In this document: positions 8,738-19,500 of the stretch, in pieces
Position numbering within the stretch: position 1 is the stretch's first letter
Layout: each line of letters opens with the position of its first letter
Origin: Acidobacteriota bacterium
Lineage (GTDB): Bacteria > Acidobacteriota > UBA890 > WLXD01
DNA: 35,965 bases
Direction of reading: 5' to 3'
Assembly: GCA_029263295.1 (NCBI GenBank)
Contig: JAJCXT010000081.1
Coordinates: 1-35,965 of the forward strand
Program-made: the position numbers and the translations under genes
The notes under the pieces: model-generated
What the model was told of the DNA's origin: nothing
Database searches by the model: none
Seen by the model: the letters and a program-made list of their open reading frames with translations, nothing else

Positions 8738-11700
8738 ATGAATCGTCAGGTCGTGAGTTCGGCAAGCGCGGCCGCGCGTCTGGCCCACGCCGGTGCCTGG
8801 CTGGAAGCGCACGGCAAGCTCGGCGCGTTGGTCGTTGCGCCATCCAGAGGCGCTGGCGACGAACTCGTGCGAGGCCTGGCGGCGGCCGGCTGCGACTTCT
8901 TCGGAGTTCACCGCACAACGCCGCGTTTGCTCGCGCTCGAACTGGCCACCCCGCACCTGGCCGCGATGGGGCGTTTGCCGGTCACGCCGCTGAGCACGGA
9001 GGCTCTGGCCGCCCGTGCCGCTTCGACCGCGGCCGACGGGCTGGAGTATCTCGGCGCGGTGGCCGGCTCCCCGGGATTCCCCCGCGCACTCAGCCGCACT
9101 CTCGACGAACTTGGTGGCGTGGGGGTCAGTCCCGCCGATCTCGCCGAGCAGGGGCCGACGTGTCGCGATCTGGTCGATCTGTGGACCCGATTCGTCGAAG
9201 AGATGGATCGGCCTCGTACGTGGGAAGGCGACGCACTGGCACTGGCGGACCGCATGATGGTGTGGGAGTCGGCCGCGGCCAGCGTGGGCGCGGGCCACGC
9301 GTACGTCGGCTTGCCTTTGCTGCTTCTGGACGTGGTGCCGGAGACTCACGCCGAGGAGCTGTTTTGGAGCGCCCTGGTTGCTGCGACCCCTGAGGCCCTG
9401 TCGACCGTCCCGGCCGGAGATCCGGATGAAGGCGGGCTGGCCGCCGCGGTGGGTGTCGAGATCACCAGTCTCGATTCGACGCAGGAGGAGCCGGCCAACC
9501 AGCTGGATGCGCTTCGTCGTCACATTTTCTCGCCGTCCGCCGAGGCCGAAGAGCGGCCCGAGGATGGTTCGCTCGAGATCATCGCGGCGCCTGGTGAGGG
9601 CCGCGAGGCGGTGGAGATCGCGCGCCGCGCGCACGAACTCGCGCTCGAGGGAGTGCCGTTCGACGGCATGGCGATCCTCCTTCGCGACCCCACGAGTTAT
9701 CTGGGCCTTGTCGAGGAGGGCCTGCGACGGGCCGGCATTCCGGCGTGGTTCACCCGCGGCACGGTGCGCCCCGACCCTGCCGGGCGGGCCTTCCTGACCT
9801 TGCTCAACTGTGCCGCCGAGCACCTCTCGGCAACGCGGTTTGCCGAGTACCTGTCGCTGGGTCAGGTGCCAGCCGTCGACGACAGCGGGCAACTCCCAGA
9901 CGTCGAGGTTCCCTGGGTGGAGCCAGACGGCGAGCAGCTCGTGTTCAAGACGCTCGTGTCGGCCCGCCGCGCGCCTCAACCCGCCGATGACGCAGACGGA
10001 TCGGTGGATCCGGACGCACCCGTTGTTGCCGGTACGCTGCGCGCACCGCGCAACTGGGAGAAGCTCCTTGTCGACGCTGCGGTCGTGGGCGGGCGCGATC
10101 GTTGGGCACGGCGGCTCAAAGGACTGCAAGCCGAGTTCGAACACAGATTTGCCGACCTGGACGACGGTGACGACGGGACGCGGGAATACCTCGAGCGCCA
10201 GATCGAGGACCTCATACACCTCGAACGCTTCGCGCTGCCGCTCATCGAGCGCTTGGCCGCCCTGCCGGCACGTGACACCTGGGGTGCCTGGATCCAACAC
10301 CTGAGGCGGCTGGCCGCCGTCGCGTTGCGCACGTCCGAGCGCGTGCTCGGCATCCTGGCCGAACTGGAACCGATGGAGAAGGTCGATGAGGTGACTCTCG
10401 GCGAGGTCATCCGCGTTCTCGAAGAGCGGCTGACGATGCTGCGCCAGGAGCCGACGGGACACCGCTACGGGAAGCTGTTCGTGGGCACGATCAACGAAGC
10501 CCGTGGCCGCGCGTTCGAGGTCGTGTTCGTTCCGGGTCTTGCCGAAGGGAAGTTCCCGCGGCGTGTGGCGGAAGATCCGCTGCTGCTCGACGACGTGCGC
10601 GAGCGCCTTACGGATCGTATGGAGACGCGCGATGACCGCATCGCCAGCGAGCGTTTGTTGCTGCGAGTGGCGGCAGGCGCGGCGCGTGAGCGGCTGGTGG
10701 TCTCGTACCCCACGCTCGACTCGGTGCAGGGCCGTGCCCGGGTGCCGTCGTTCTACGCGCTTGACATCGTGCGCGCCGCCGAGGGCGTGCTGCCCGACTC
10801 TGAGGGGCTCGACGATCGCGCGCGCGATCGTTCTGACGCGCTCATGGGGTGGCCCGCTCCGCGCGATCATCAGCTGGCCATCGACGACGCGGAGTTCGAC
10901 ATCTCCTATCTGGAGGGTCTGCTGCGTTCGGGGCGCGCGGCCGATCACGGCCGAGCGCGCTTCCTGCTCGGCCGCAATGTCCACCTGGCCCGTTCGCTGC
11001 GCACGCGCCACATGCGCTGGCGGCGACGCTTCTCGGGAGCTGACGGGATCGTCGAGCCGTCACCGGGCGCCGAGGTCGCCTTGCAGGCGCAGCGCTTGCG
11101 CGAACGAAGCTACTCGCCAACGGCGCTGCAGAACTTCGCCGCGTGCCCGTACAAGTTCGTGCTGAGCGCGATTCACCGGCTGCGCGAGCGCGACGAGATC
11201 ACGTCGCTGGAGCGCATGGACCCGCTGACCCGCGGCAGCCTGTTCCACGACGTGCAGTACCAGCTGCACAAACGGCTCCGCGAAGCCGAGGCGCTGCCTG
11301 TGACCGGCGACAACCTCGAGCGCGCCACTGGGCTCGCGGACGAGGTGCTTGATCAGGTTGCGGGTGACTACCGCGAGCGACTCGCGCCCGCGATCGAGCG
11401 CGTGTGGCGCGACGAAGTCGAAGGGCTGCGCACCGATTTGCGCGGCTGGATCCGCAAGGTCGCCGAGAGCGAGCAGAGCTGGGTGCCAACCTACTTCGAG
11501 TTCTCCTTTGGCCTCGGTAAGCAGGCCGGGCGCGATCCGCTGAGCCACCGCGACGAGGCCGTCGTGTTCGACGGCTACCGCCTGCGTGGCGCCATCGATC
11601 TGATCGAGACCGACGCCCGTACGGGCCACATGCGGATGACCGACCACAAGACCGGCAAGAGCTACTGGAAGCGCTTCCTGGTGGTGGGCGGCGGCGAGGT

Positions 11701-12049
11701 GCTGCAGCCGATGCTCTACGCCCTGGCGGCGGAGTCTCACCTCGACGAAGAGGTCGACGGCGGTCGTCTCTTCTACTGCACGCGACGAGGCGGTTTCGAG
11801 GACCGCGTGGTTGAACTCAACGCCGATAATCGCCGCACGGTAGAGCAGGTCCTCGACTTCATCGACGCCGAGATAGATCGCGGCTTCCTGCCGGCTGCCC
11901 CCAAGGAACTATCGGGGTTTGGCAAGAAGAGCGCCGTCTGCAAGTTCTGCGACTACCGGCCCATTTGCGGTCCGTATGAATTGACGCGCGTGGCGAACAA
12001 GGACCAGAGCGAGCTGAACCGGCTGCGCTGGCTGCGAGACCGCCCATGA
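8738..12049 (+). CDS. AddB-like PD-(D/E)XK nuclease with Fe-S cluster motif
   Basis: 1103 aa from ATG 8738 (MNRQVVSSASAAARL). This is the partner subunit of an AddAB/AdnAB-type end-resection enzyme. The N-terminal half has a helicase-like fold, but the Walker A position reads 'VVAPSRGAGDELVRG' without GKT, so ATPase activity looks lost. The C-terminal nuclease shows D954 in GAIDLIE and D969-x-K971 in DHKTGK. Four cysteines, C803 (FAACPYKF) and C1068, C1071, C1077 (CKFCDYRPIC), match the AddB Fe-S arrangement that staples the nuclease domain. Its stop overlaps the start of the AddA-like gene (ATGA), so the two are co-translated. The expected job is processing of double-strand DNA ends and loading of RecA. 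It falls below canonical AddB similarity and is often annotated only as a PD-(D/E)XK nuclease. Confidence 0.88.
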   Translation: MNRQVVSSASAAARLAHAGAWLEAHGKLGALVVAPSRGAGDELVRGLAAAGCDFFGVHRTTPRLLALELATPHLAAMGRLPVTPLSTEALAARAASTAADGLEYLGAVAGSPGFPRALSRTLDELGGVGVSPADLAEQGPTCRDLVDLWTRFVEEMDRPRTWEGDALALADRMMVWESAAASVGAGHAYVGLPLLLLDVVPETHAEELFWSALVAATPEALSTVPAGDPDEGGLAAAVGVEITSLDSTQEEPANQLDALRRHIFSPSAEAEERPEDGSLEIIAAPGEGREAVEIARRAHELALEGVPFDGMAILLRDPTSYLGLVEEGLRRAGIPAWFTRGTVRPDPAGRAFLTLLNCAAEHLSATRFAEYLSLGQVPAVDDSGQLPDVEVPWVEPDGEQLVFKTLVSARRAPQPADDADGSVDPDAPVVAGTLRAPRNWEKLLVDAAVVGGRDRWARRLKGLQAEFEHRFADLDDGDDGTREYLERQIEDLIHLERFALPLIERLAALPARDTWGAWIQHLRRLAAVALRTSERVLGILAELEPMEKVDEVTLGEVIRVLEERLTMLRQEPTGHRYGKLFVGTINEARGRAFEVVFVPGLAEGKFPRRVAEDPLLLDDVRERLTDRMETRDDRIASERLLLRVAAGAARERLVVSYPTLDSVQGRARVPSFYALDIVRAAEGVLPDSEGLDDRARDRSDALMGWPAPRDHQLAIDDAEFDISYLEGLLRSGRAADHGRARFLLGRNVHLARSLRTRHMRWRRRFSGADGIVEPSPGAEVALQAQRLRERSYSPTALQNFAACPYKFVLSAIHRLRERDEITSLERMDPLTRGSLFHDVQYQLHKRLREAEALPVTGDNLERATGLADEVLDQVAGDYRERLAPAIERVWRDEVEGLRTDLRGWIRKVAESEQSWVPTYFEFSFGLGKQAGRDPLSHRDEAVVFDGYRLRGAIDLIETDARTGHMRMTDHKTGKSYWKRFLVVGGGEVLQPMLYALAAESHLDEEVDGGRLFYCTRRGGFEDRVVELNADNRRTVEQVLDFIDAEIDRGFLPAAPKELSGFGKKSAVCKFCDYRPICGPYELTRVANKDQSELNRLRWLRDRP

Positions 12050-15000
12050 CACTCGTACTCGACGACACTCCGGCCCGCGAGCGAATTCGCGACGACCTGG
12101 ACGCCAGTTTCATCGTCGAGGCGGCGGCCGGTACCGGCAAGACGACGATTCTCATCGCGCGTCTGGTGAACCTCCTGGCGAGCGGGACGGCGGGACGGCA
12201 GGGGCGCGACTCGGGGATCGATCGCATCGTCGCGGTGACATTCACGCGCAAGGCCGCGGGTGAACTCAAACTGCGTCTGCGCCAGGAACTCGAGCGCGCG
12301 CGGCAAAGAGAGGACGACGCGGAGCGGCGCGCCAACCTCGAGCATGCGATCGAGCATCTCGAGGAAGCCCTCATCGGCACGATCCACTCGTTCTGCGCTG
12401 ACATCCTGCGGCAGCGACCCGTTGAAGCTCAGATCGATCCGGCGTTTCGCGAGATCGACGAGGAAGAGACCGACGATCTGTTCGGGCGCGCGTTCAGCGG
12501 TTGGATCGAGTGGCGCCTCGAGGAGATGCCGGAAGCACTGCGGCGCGCGCTGAGTCGCCTCGCGGTGCAACGTTCCTTCGATGGCTCGACACCGCTCGAG
12601 CGGCTGCGCGGCGCGGCCAGATCGTTGCTGGAATGGCGCGACTATCCGCATGCGTGGAGCCGCCGGCCGTTCGCGCGCGAGACCATGGTCGACGCGTGTC
12701 TGGCCGAAGTGGCCGCGCTCGCGCAGGTGTATCGCGACTGCTCGGACGGCCGCGACTCGCTACGACGTGGCATCGAATCGACCGAACAACTCGACTCGTG
12801 GATGCGCACGACAGACGAGGTCGCCGACGAGCGCGACTACGACGCCCTCGAAGCGCGGTTGATCGAGACGCTCAGTGCACTGCGCCGCAACGCGCGCTGG
12901 AAGGGCAGGGGGCCGTGGCCGGTTGAGGGGCTGACGCGAGCAGAAGTCGTGCGCCGACGCGACGCGCTCATCGCGACACTCGAGGCCTTCAAGACCGAGG
13001 CTGACGCCGACCTGGCGGCCCTGCTGCGCGAGGAGCTGACGCAGGTGGTGGAGCGGTACGAAGACCTGAAGCGCGACATGGGGCGCCTCGACTTCCTCGA
13101 CCTGTTGATCCGCACCCGCGACCTGCTGCGCGACTCGGTGGACGTGCGGCGGTACCTGCAGCAGCGCTACGGGCACGTCTTCGTCGACGAGTTCCAGGAC
13201 ACCGATCCGTTGCAGATCGAGATCATCATGTTGCTGTGCGCCGATGATCCCGAGGTTATCGACTGGCGCGCGGCGACCCCGGTACCCGGCAAGATGTTCC
13301 TGGTCGGCGATCCGAAGCAGTCGATCTATCGCTTCCGCCGGGCCGACGTACAGCTGTACATGGACGTCGTGGAGCAGATGCAGGAGCGCGGCGTCGCGTT
13401 CGAGCGCCTGACTCGCAGCTGGCGCTCGGCGCTGGGGATCCAGGAGACGGTCAATGCGGCATTCGAGCGGATCATGGACGGCGACGTTGAGGCCGGCCAG
13501 CCACAGTACGTGCCGCTCGGTCCGAACGAACGGCAATTGCCGGACGAACAGCCACGGGTCATCGCGCTGCCGGCCCCCAAACCGTACGGCTACTACGACA
13601 TCGCCAAGACGCGCATCGAGCAGTGCCTGCCAGACACCGTGGCCGCCTGGGTTCACTGGCTTCTCAAGGAGTCGGATTGGAAGGTGGAGGACCCCGACGC
13701 CCGCGGCGAGCTGGTGCCGATTCGGCCCAAGCACGTGGCGCTGCTGTTCCGGCGCTTCAAGTCATGGGGCGACGACGTCAGCCGGCCCTACCTGCAGGCG
13801 CTCGAGGCCCGCGGCATTCCCCACCTGCTGGCTGGCGGGCGGTCGTTCTACCAGCGCGAGGAGGTGGGCACGCTGCTGGCCGCGTTGACCGCCATCGAGT
13901 GGCCTGAAGATGAACTGTCGGTGTTCGCGACGCTCAAGGGGAGCCTGTTCGCCATTCGCGATGACGCCCTGCTGCGCTTTCGCCACGAGCACGGCAAGCT
14001 GCATCCGTTCCGGCCTCTGCCCGAGGCGGTGGCGGCAGACGAGCAACTGGCGCCGATCGGCGAAGCGATGGAGATCCTGGCGTCGTTGCATCGTGCGCGA
14101 AATCGCAGGCCGGTGGCCCGGACAGTGCAGGAGTTGCTGGCCGTAGCTCGTGCCCACGCGGGGTTCGCCATGCGGCCCGCCGGCAATCAGGTGCTCGCCA
14201 ACGTGCAGCATGTGTGCGACCTGGCGCGGCGCTACGAATTGCGTGGCGGCATCTCCTTCCGCGGCTTCGTCGAGCGGCTGCGCAACGAGGCGAGCCAGTC
14301 CAGTTCGCGCGAGGCGCCGGTACTGGAGCAGGGCGCCGATGGCATCCGGCTTCTCACCGTGCACGACGCCAAGGGTCTCGAGTTCCCGGTCGTGATCCTC
14401 GCGGACATCACCGCCAAGCTGTCCCACGCCACGGCGTCGACTTATCTCGACCCTGCCAGGCGGATGTGCGCTCAACGGTTGCTCGGTTGTGCGCCGTGGG
14501 AGCTGGTCGAGAACATGACGGCGGAAGCCCGGCACGAACAAGCGGAGAGCGATCGGCTGACCTACGTGGCGGCAACCCGCGCGCGCGACATTCTGGTCGT
14601 CCCGACGGTCGGGGAGGGCGCGCCGGCGACCGACTATTGGGTGTCACCGTTGCACGCGGCTCTGCATCCGCCGCAGGAGGCCCTGCGGCAGAGTCAGGAA
14701 GCGCCGGGATGTCCTCCGTTCGGCGACAGCAGCGTGCTCGAGCGTCCGCGCTCCGCACCGGCGGGGGTGGATCCCTCGGTGCGGCCGGGGCTGCACCGCT
14801 CGATGGCCGGCACGGAAGTCACCTGGTGGGATCCGAAGGTGCTGGATCTGGATGCGCCGCGTAACTTCGGCCTGCGACAGGAGCAGCTGCTCTCGCCAGA
14901 GCCGGCCAGCGTGGCACCCGCCGAGGGCGAAGCCGACTACGCGGCCTGGGTGGACAGACGCAGCCGCGCGATCGAGGCGGGGAGTCGGGTGAGCCTGGCG

Positions 15001-15540
15001 ATCACGCTCGCGTCGTATGCAGAGGCCGGCCCTTCCGGAACCCCTACCGAAGCCACTGCCGACGACAGCTGGATCGAATTGCAGAAGGTAGAGAGAAACC
15101 CCGACCGTCCAGGCGGCCGGCGCTTCGGCACGCTGGTCCACACGATCCTGCGCGACGTTGCATGGGATGCCGAGAGCGCTTCAGTTCGCCAGTTCGCCGT
15201 GCTTCACGGCCGCATGCTCGGGGCTCCGATTGCCGAGGTCGAGGCGGCGGCGGAGGCGGTGTCGCGCACGCTCGAGCATCCGCTCATGCGAGCGGCGGCG
15301 GCAGCTCCGGAGGCGCATCGCGAAGCACCGTTCGTACGTCGCCTCGACGACGGCGAGGTGGCGGAGGGAGTTATCGACCTCGTGTTCCGTGATGGCGATG
15401 ACTGGGTCGTCGTCGACTTCAAGACCGATGACGACACCGACCAGATTATCGAGCGGTACGCGCCGCAGGCGCGCTGGTACGTGGATGCGACCGAGCGCCT
15501 CCTGGGCGGCCGCGCCCGGGCGGTGTTGCTCAGCGTTTGA
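12046..15540 (+). CDS. AddA-like UvrD-family helicase-nuclease
   Basis: 1164 aa, ATG overlapping the upstream TGA. Superfamily 1A helicase motifs are all present: Walker A AAAGTGKTT (K32), motif Ia VTFTRKAAGEL, motif II VDEFQDTD (D381, E382), motif III LVGDPKQSIYRFRRAD, motif V LLTVHDAKGLEFPVVIL and motif VI YVAATRARD. The C-terminus carries a RecB-type nuclease: H1032 in GTLVHTIL, D1111 in GVIDLVF, and D1124-x-K1126 in VVDFKTD. This is the motor and one of the two nucleases of a RecBCD-equivalent complex with the AddB-like protein. Length and domain order match AddA (about 1200 aa). Any chi recognition sequence cannot be predicted from here. Confidence 0.93.
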   Translation: MTLVLDDTPARERIRDDLDASFIVEAAAGTGKTTILIARLVNLLASGTAGRQGRDSGIDRIVAVTFTRKAAGELKLRLRQELERARQREDDAERRANLEHAIEHLEEALIGTIHSFCADILRQRPVEAQIDPAFREIDEEETDDLFGRAFSGWIEWRLEEMPEALRRALSRLAVQRSFDGSTPLERLRGAARSLLEWRDYPHAWSRRPFARETMVDACLAEVAALAQVYRDCSDGRDSLRRGIESTEQLDSWMRTTDEVADERDYDALEARLIETLSALRRNARWKGRGPWPVEGLTRAEVVRRRDALIATLEAFKTEADADLAALLREELTQVVERYEDLKRDMGRLDFLDLLIRTRDLLRDSVDVRRYLQQRYGHVFVDEFQDTDPLQIEIIMLLCADDPEVIDWRAATPVPGKMFLVGDPKQSIYRFRRADVQLYMDVVEQMQERGVAFERLTRSWRSALGIQETVNAAFERIMDGDVEAGQPQYVPLGPNERQLPDEQPRVIALPAPKPYGYYDIAKTRIEQCLPDTVAAWVHWLLKESDWKVEDPDARGELVPIRPKHVALLFRRFKSWGDDVSRPYLQALEARGIPHLLAGGRSFYQREEVGTLLAALTAIEWPEDELSVFATLKGSLFAIRDDALLRFRHEHGKLHPFRPLPEAVAADEQLAPIGEAMEILASLHRARNRRPVARTVQELLAVARAHAGFAMRPAGNQVLANVQHVCDLARRYELRGGISFRGFVERLRNEASQSSSREAPVLEQGADGIRLLTVHDAKGLEFPVVILADITAKLSHATASTYLDPARRMCAQRLLGCAPWELVENMTAEARHEQAESDRLTYVAATRARDILVVPTVGEGAPATDYWVSPLHAALHPPQEALRQSQEAPGCPPFGDSSVLERPRSAPAGVDPSVRPGLHRSMAGTEVTWWDPKVLDLDAPRNFGLRQEQLLSPEPASVAPAEGEADYAAWVDRRSRAIEAGSRVSLAITLASYAEAGPSGTPTEATADDSWIELQKVERNPDRPGGRRFGTLVHTILRDVAWDAESASVRQFAVLHGRMLGAPIAEVEAAAEAVSRTLEHPLMRAAAAAPEAHREAPFVRRLDDGEVAEGVIDLVFRDGDDWVVVDFKTDDDTDQIIERYAPQARWYVDATERLLGGRARAVLLSV

Positions 15541-15678
15541 CCGCCGCCCGTGGCAGAATCCGCTGGCCATGACATCCGCCAAACATCGCGAACTCGCCGC
15601 AGGCCCCGCGCTGCTGACGAACTTGCTGGTGCGGGCTGTCGGTCCGGCGGCTGTTCGCCCATCGCCACGGGGTCTCAC

Positions 15679-16347
15679 ATGCTGAGCCTCAACCTCGACC
15701 TGTCCAATCTGCTCGTCGGTTGGGTGTGTGCCACTGGCGTAGCGGTTGCCGAGTCGTCGCCCGAACTGACCGCGGAACTCGACCGGGTCGCGGCCGACCC
15801 GACCGCGCAGGGGTTGAACGATGAAGTGCGTGTCGGCGTACGCGACCTGTTGCGTGGCCACGGCTACAAGCCTTCCGGCCGAGGCAAGCCCGCCAGCGAG
15901 TTCCTCGTAGCCGCCGCCGCGAAGGGCGACTTTCCTCACATCAACAACCTGGTCGACATCAACAATCTCCTCTCGCTGGAAACCGGTTGGCCGATCTCGA
16001 TCATCGACATCGATCGCGCGGGCACCGACACGTTCGAGTTGCGCCACGGCCAGTCCGGCGAACGCTACGCCTTCAACAACGCCGGCCACGAGATCGATCT
16101 CGCCGGCCTGTTGTGCGTCGCGCGACCGGACGGCGAGCCGTTCGGCAACCCGGTGAAAGACTCGATGGCCACCAAGCTCAACTCCGACACGTCGCGTGTC
16201 CTCGGCGTGATGTACACGAGTCGTCAGGTGACGAATCCGGACGCCGTGGAGGCGTCAGCGAGGCGCTTCGCCGAGTTGATCGAGCAGTACGCGGGCGCCA
16301 GCGAAGTCGAGTCCGGCGCTCTGTACGCGTCACCCGTGGAATCATGA
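15679..16347 (+). CDS. B3/B4 (PheT editing-type) domain protein
   Basis: 222 aa from ATG 15679; the open frame upstream lacks support. The segment 'FPHINNLVDINNLLSLETG' followed by 'WPISIIDIDRAG' and 'HEIDLAGLLCVARPDGEPF' follows the B3/B4 fold found in the beta chain of phenylalanyl-tRNA synthetase and in free-standing relatives. In PheT this domain hydrolyses mischarged Tyr-tRNA(Phe); free-standing members are thought to act on tRNA or amino-acid substrates, mostly untested. The gene follows the addAB-like pair by 138 bases on the same strand and may be a read-through member of that unit, though the functions are unrelated. Confidence 0.75.
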   Translation: MLSLNLDLSNLLVGWVCATGVAVAESSPELTAELDRVAADPTAQGLNDEVRVGVRDLLRGHGYKPSGRGKPASEFLVAAAAKGDFPHINNLVDINNLLSLETGWPISIIDIDRAGTDTFELRHGQSGERYAFNNAGHEIDLAGLLCVARPDGEPFGNPVKDSMATKLNSDTSRVLGVMYTSRQVTNPDAVEASARRFAELIEQYAGASEVESGALYASPVES

Positions 16348-16360
16348 GCATGGTGGTAGC

Positions 16361-16469
16361 AGGAAGCGCGGGGAGGACGTTGTGAGACGCCCTTCGCCGC
16401 TCTACGAAGTTCCCATTACCGACACAGAAAGCCGCGGGGCGCTCGAACAACGTCCTCCCCGCGCTTCCT
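16361..16469. repeat. Element with perfect 23-bp inverted terminal repeats
   Basis: Arms 16361-16383 and 16447-16469 are exact reverse complements over 23 bp (core AAGCGCGGGGAGGACG) with a 63-base spacer that has no coding potential. It fills the gap between the B3/B4 gene and the BNR protein gene. No target-site duplication is visible at its edges. The core recurs at 19813-19828, beyond the BNR gene. It may be a MITE/REP-like element or act as a transcription terminator stem. Confidence 0.8.
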
Positions 16470-16500
16470 CCCTCCCAGCCGATCGACCCCTGGAGTGACG

Positions 16501-19500
16501 ATGCCCCTGCCCCCGATGACCCGTCTGATGCGCGCCTCTTGTCTCACGGTCTTGCTGCTGGCCGTCGCCGCGCCGCAGGCGATCTCGGCCGCCGCGGAGC
16601 CGTCCGCACCGCAGGAGCGTCAGCTCGAATCGTCTGACCTCGACGCACTCTCCCCGCGCAGCATCGGCCCCGCCATCATGTCGGGCCGCATCGTCGACAT
16701 CGCCGTGGTCGAGAACGACCCGTACATCTTCTATGCCGCCGCCGCGACCGGCGGCGTGTGGAAGACGATGAACAACGGGGTCACGTTCAAACCCGTCTTC
16801 GAGAAAGAGGCGACACACTCCGTCGGCGACATCGCCGTGCACCAGGTGGAGACCGACATCGTCTGGGTGGGCACCGGCGAGCGCGCCAATCGTCAGAGTT
16901 CCGGATGGGGCGACGGTGTCTACAAATCGACCGATGGCGGCCAGACGTGGACCAACAAGGGGCTGCCCGAATCTCATCACATCGGCCGCGTCGCGCTTCA
17001 TCCCACGGACCCGGACCTCGTTTACGTTGCCGCTCTCGGCCACCTGTGGGGCAGCAATGAGGAGCGCGGCGTGTACCGCAGTCGCGACGGCGGCGACACC
17101 TGGGAACGGGTGCTGTACATCGACGCCGATACCGGCGCGGCGGACATCGCCATCGATCCCGCTCACCCCGAGACGGTCTTCGCCACGACCTATCAGCGAC
17201 GACGGACCGCCTACGGTTTTCACGGCGGTGGTTCGGGCAGCGGTCTGTACCGCAGCATCGACGGTGGCGACAACTGGGTCGAGTTGACCGGCGTCGAGAG
17301 CGATGGAGAAGCCGAAGCTAACCCCGATCATCCGTGGGGAACCCTGGCGAACGGACTCCCCGACGGCGAGTACGGCCGCATCGGTATCTCGATCTATCGC
17401 GCCGATCCGCGCATCGTCTACGTGAGCATCGAGCAGGGCGACAAGTACACCGCCTCCACCTCATACGAGGGCGAGCGCTTCGCGGGCATCTACCGCACCG
17501 AGGACGGCGGCGTTACCTGGGAGCACATGAGCGACTGGAACCCGCGGCCGATGTACGCGAGCCAGATTCATGTGGACCCCAGCGACGACCAGCGCATCTA
17601 CATGCAGAACGCGTTCAGCTTCTCGGACGACGGCGGCCGTACCTTCACCGTGCCGCGCCAGTCGATCCACAGCGACGACCGGCACCTGTGGGTGAACCCG
17701 AACGAGTCGCGGCACCTGATCAAGGCCAGCGACGGTGCGTTGGGGATCTCGTACGACCGCGGCAAGACTTGGCTGTGGGCCTCCAACCTGCCGGTGAGCC
17801 AGTACTACCGCGTTAGCGTCGACATGCGCGAGCCCTACAGGGTGTACGGCGGACTGCAGGACAACGGCTCGTGGGTGGGACCGAGCGCGACGCTTCGCAG
17901 CGAGGGCATTCTCAACGAGGACTGGCGCCCGATTGGCGGCGGCGACGGCTTTCTCACGGCCGTCGATCCGAGCGATCAGAACGTCGTCTACTCGGAGTCT
18001 CAGTACCTCGGCCTGACCAGGCGCGATCTGGCCACGGGGCAGACCCAGTCCATCCGGCCGGGCAACCCGGTGGGCTACAAGTTCGGCCGTCGCAACTGGC
18101 GACTCTACGGCACCGGCGAAGAGCCGCGAATTCTCGAACAGGAGATGGCGCCCGGCAACTGGGACGGACCATTCATGCTCTCGCCGCACGATCCGACGAC
18201 GATCTACGCCGGCACCGAGAACCTGTACGTCTCGAAGGACCGCGGTGGCTCGTGGCGCGACCTCGGCCGCATGAGTGGCGAGTGGGAGCGCTCGGAGGTT
18301 CAGATCATGGGGCAGGACCCCACGGCGTCGGTGGCCTCGCTCGATGACGGCGTGCCGTACTTCGCGACCCTCACTACCATCGTCGAGTCGCCGCTGTCGC
18401 AGGGACTGCTCTTTGTCGGCACCGACGACGGCAACGTGCAGCGGTCGACTGACGGCGGCGAGACCTGGACCAACCTCTCCGACCGGTTCCCGGGCTTGCC
18501 TCCGCGCACCTGGGTATCCGACATCGAGGCGTCACCGCATGACGCCCAGACGGTACTCGCGTCGTTCGACGGGCACCGCGAAGATGACTTCACCAACTAC
18601 CTGTACGGCTCCATCGACGGCGGCGACAGCTGGGTCGACATCACGGGGGACATGCCCGCCAAGCGGGTGATCCGCGCAGTCCAGCAGGACGTCGTGAACC
18701 CGACCCTGCTCTACGCGGCCGCCGAGTTCGGGTTCTTCGTGTCGATCGACGCAGGCGAACACTGGGTGGAGCTGCGCGGCGATATGCCGACGTTGCCCTT
18801 CAACGACTTCGTGATTCACCCGCGCGACAACGACCTCGTTCTCGGCAGCCACGCCCGTGGCGTCTGGATCCTCGACTCCATCAACGCGCTGCGCGGCCTC
18901 AGCGCTGACGCGATTGCCGCAAGTGCGACTCTGTTCGACGTGCGGGCCGCCCGCATGACACGCCGCTCGCGCTCCACCGCGCAGGTCGGCGACACTCAGT
19001 TCCGCGGCCAGAACCCGCCGAATGGCGCGATCATCGACTACTGGCTGCGCGACGGCTTTGAGGCTGCCGAAGAAAACGACGCTGACGAGGACATCGCTGA
19101 TGAAGACGACGCTGGCGACGAGAGCACGGCTGACGCGACCGAGGACGACGCCGCGGAAGTGGAGTCGCCCGTCCATCTGGAGGTGTACGACGCTGCCGGC
19201 AACCTCGTACGTACCCTCGATGCCAAGACCGACCGTGGCCTCAACCGCGTGGTGTGGAATCTCCGCTACGACTCATTGCCCGAGGCCGCCAACGTCGAAC
19301 GCGAGCCCGATCCCGTCCGCGCCGATCAATCCAATCGCCGCGGCGGTTTCTTCGGCAACGGCGCCAACGGCCCGCTCGTCGTGCCGGGCACCTACACGGT
19401 GCGGCTGACGGTCGAGGATGCGACCCACGAGACCACGGTCGAAGTGAGCGAGGACCAGCGCATCCAGGCCCCCACCGCCGTGCGCACCGCCTGGACCGAG

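Noticed and set aside
8699..11011. 770-codon minus-strand open frame opposite the addB-like gene
   Set aside because: Mirrors the codon pattern of the AddB-like gene; low-complexity Arg/His-rich product without motifs.
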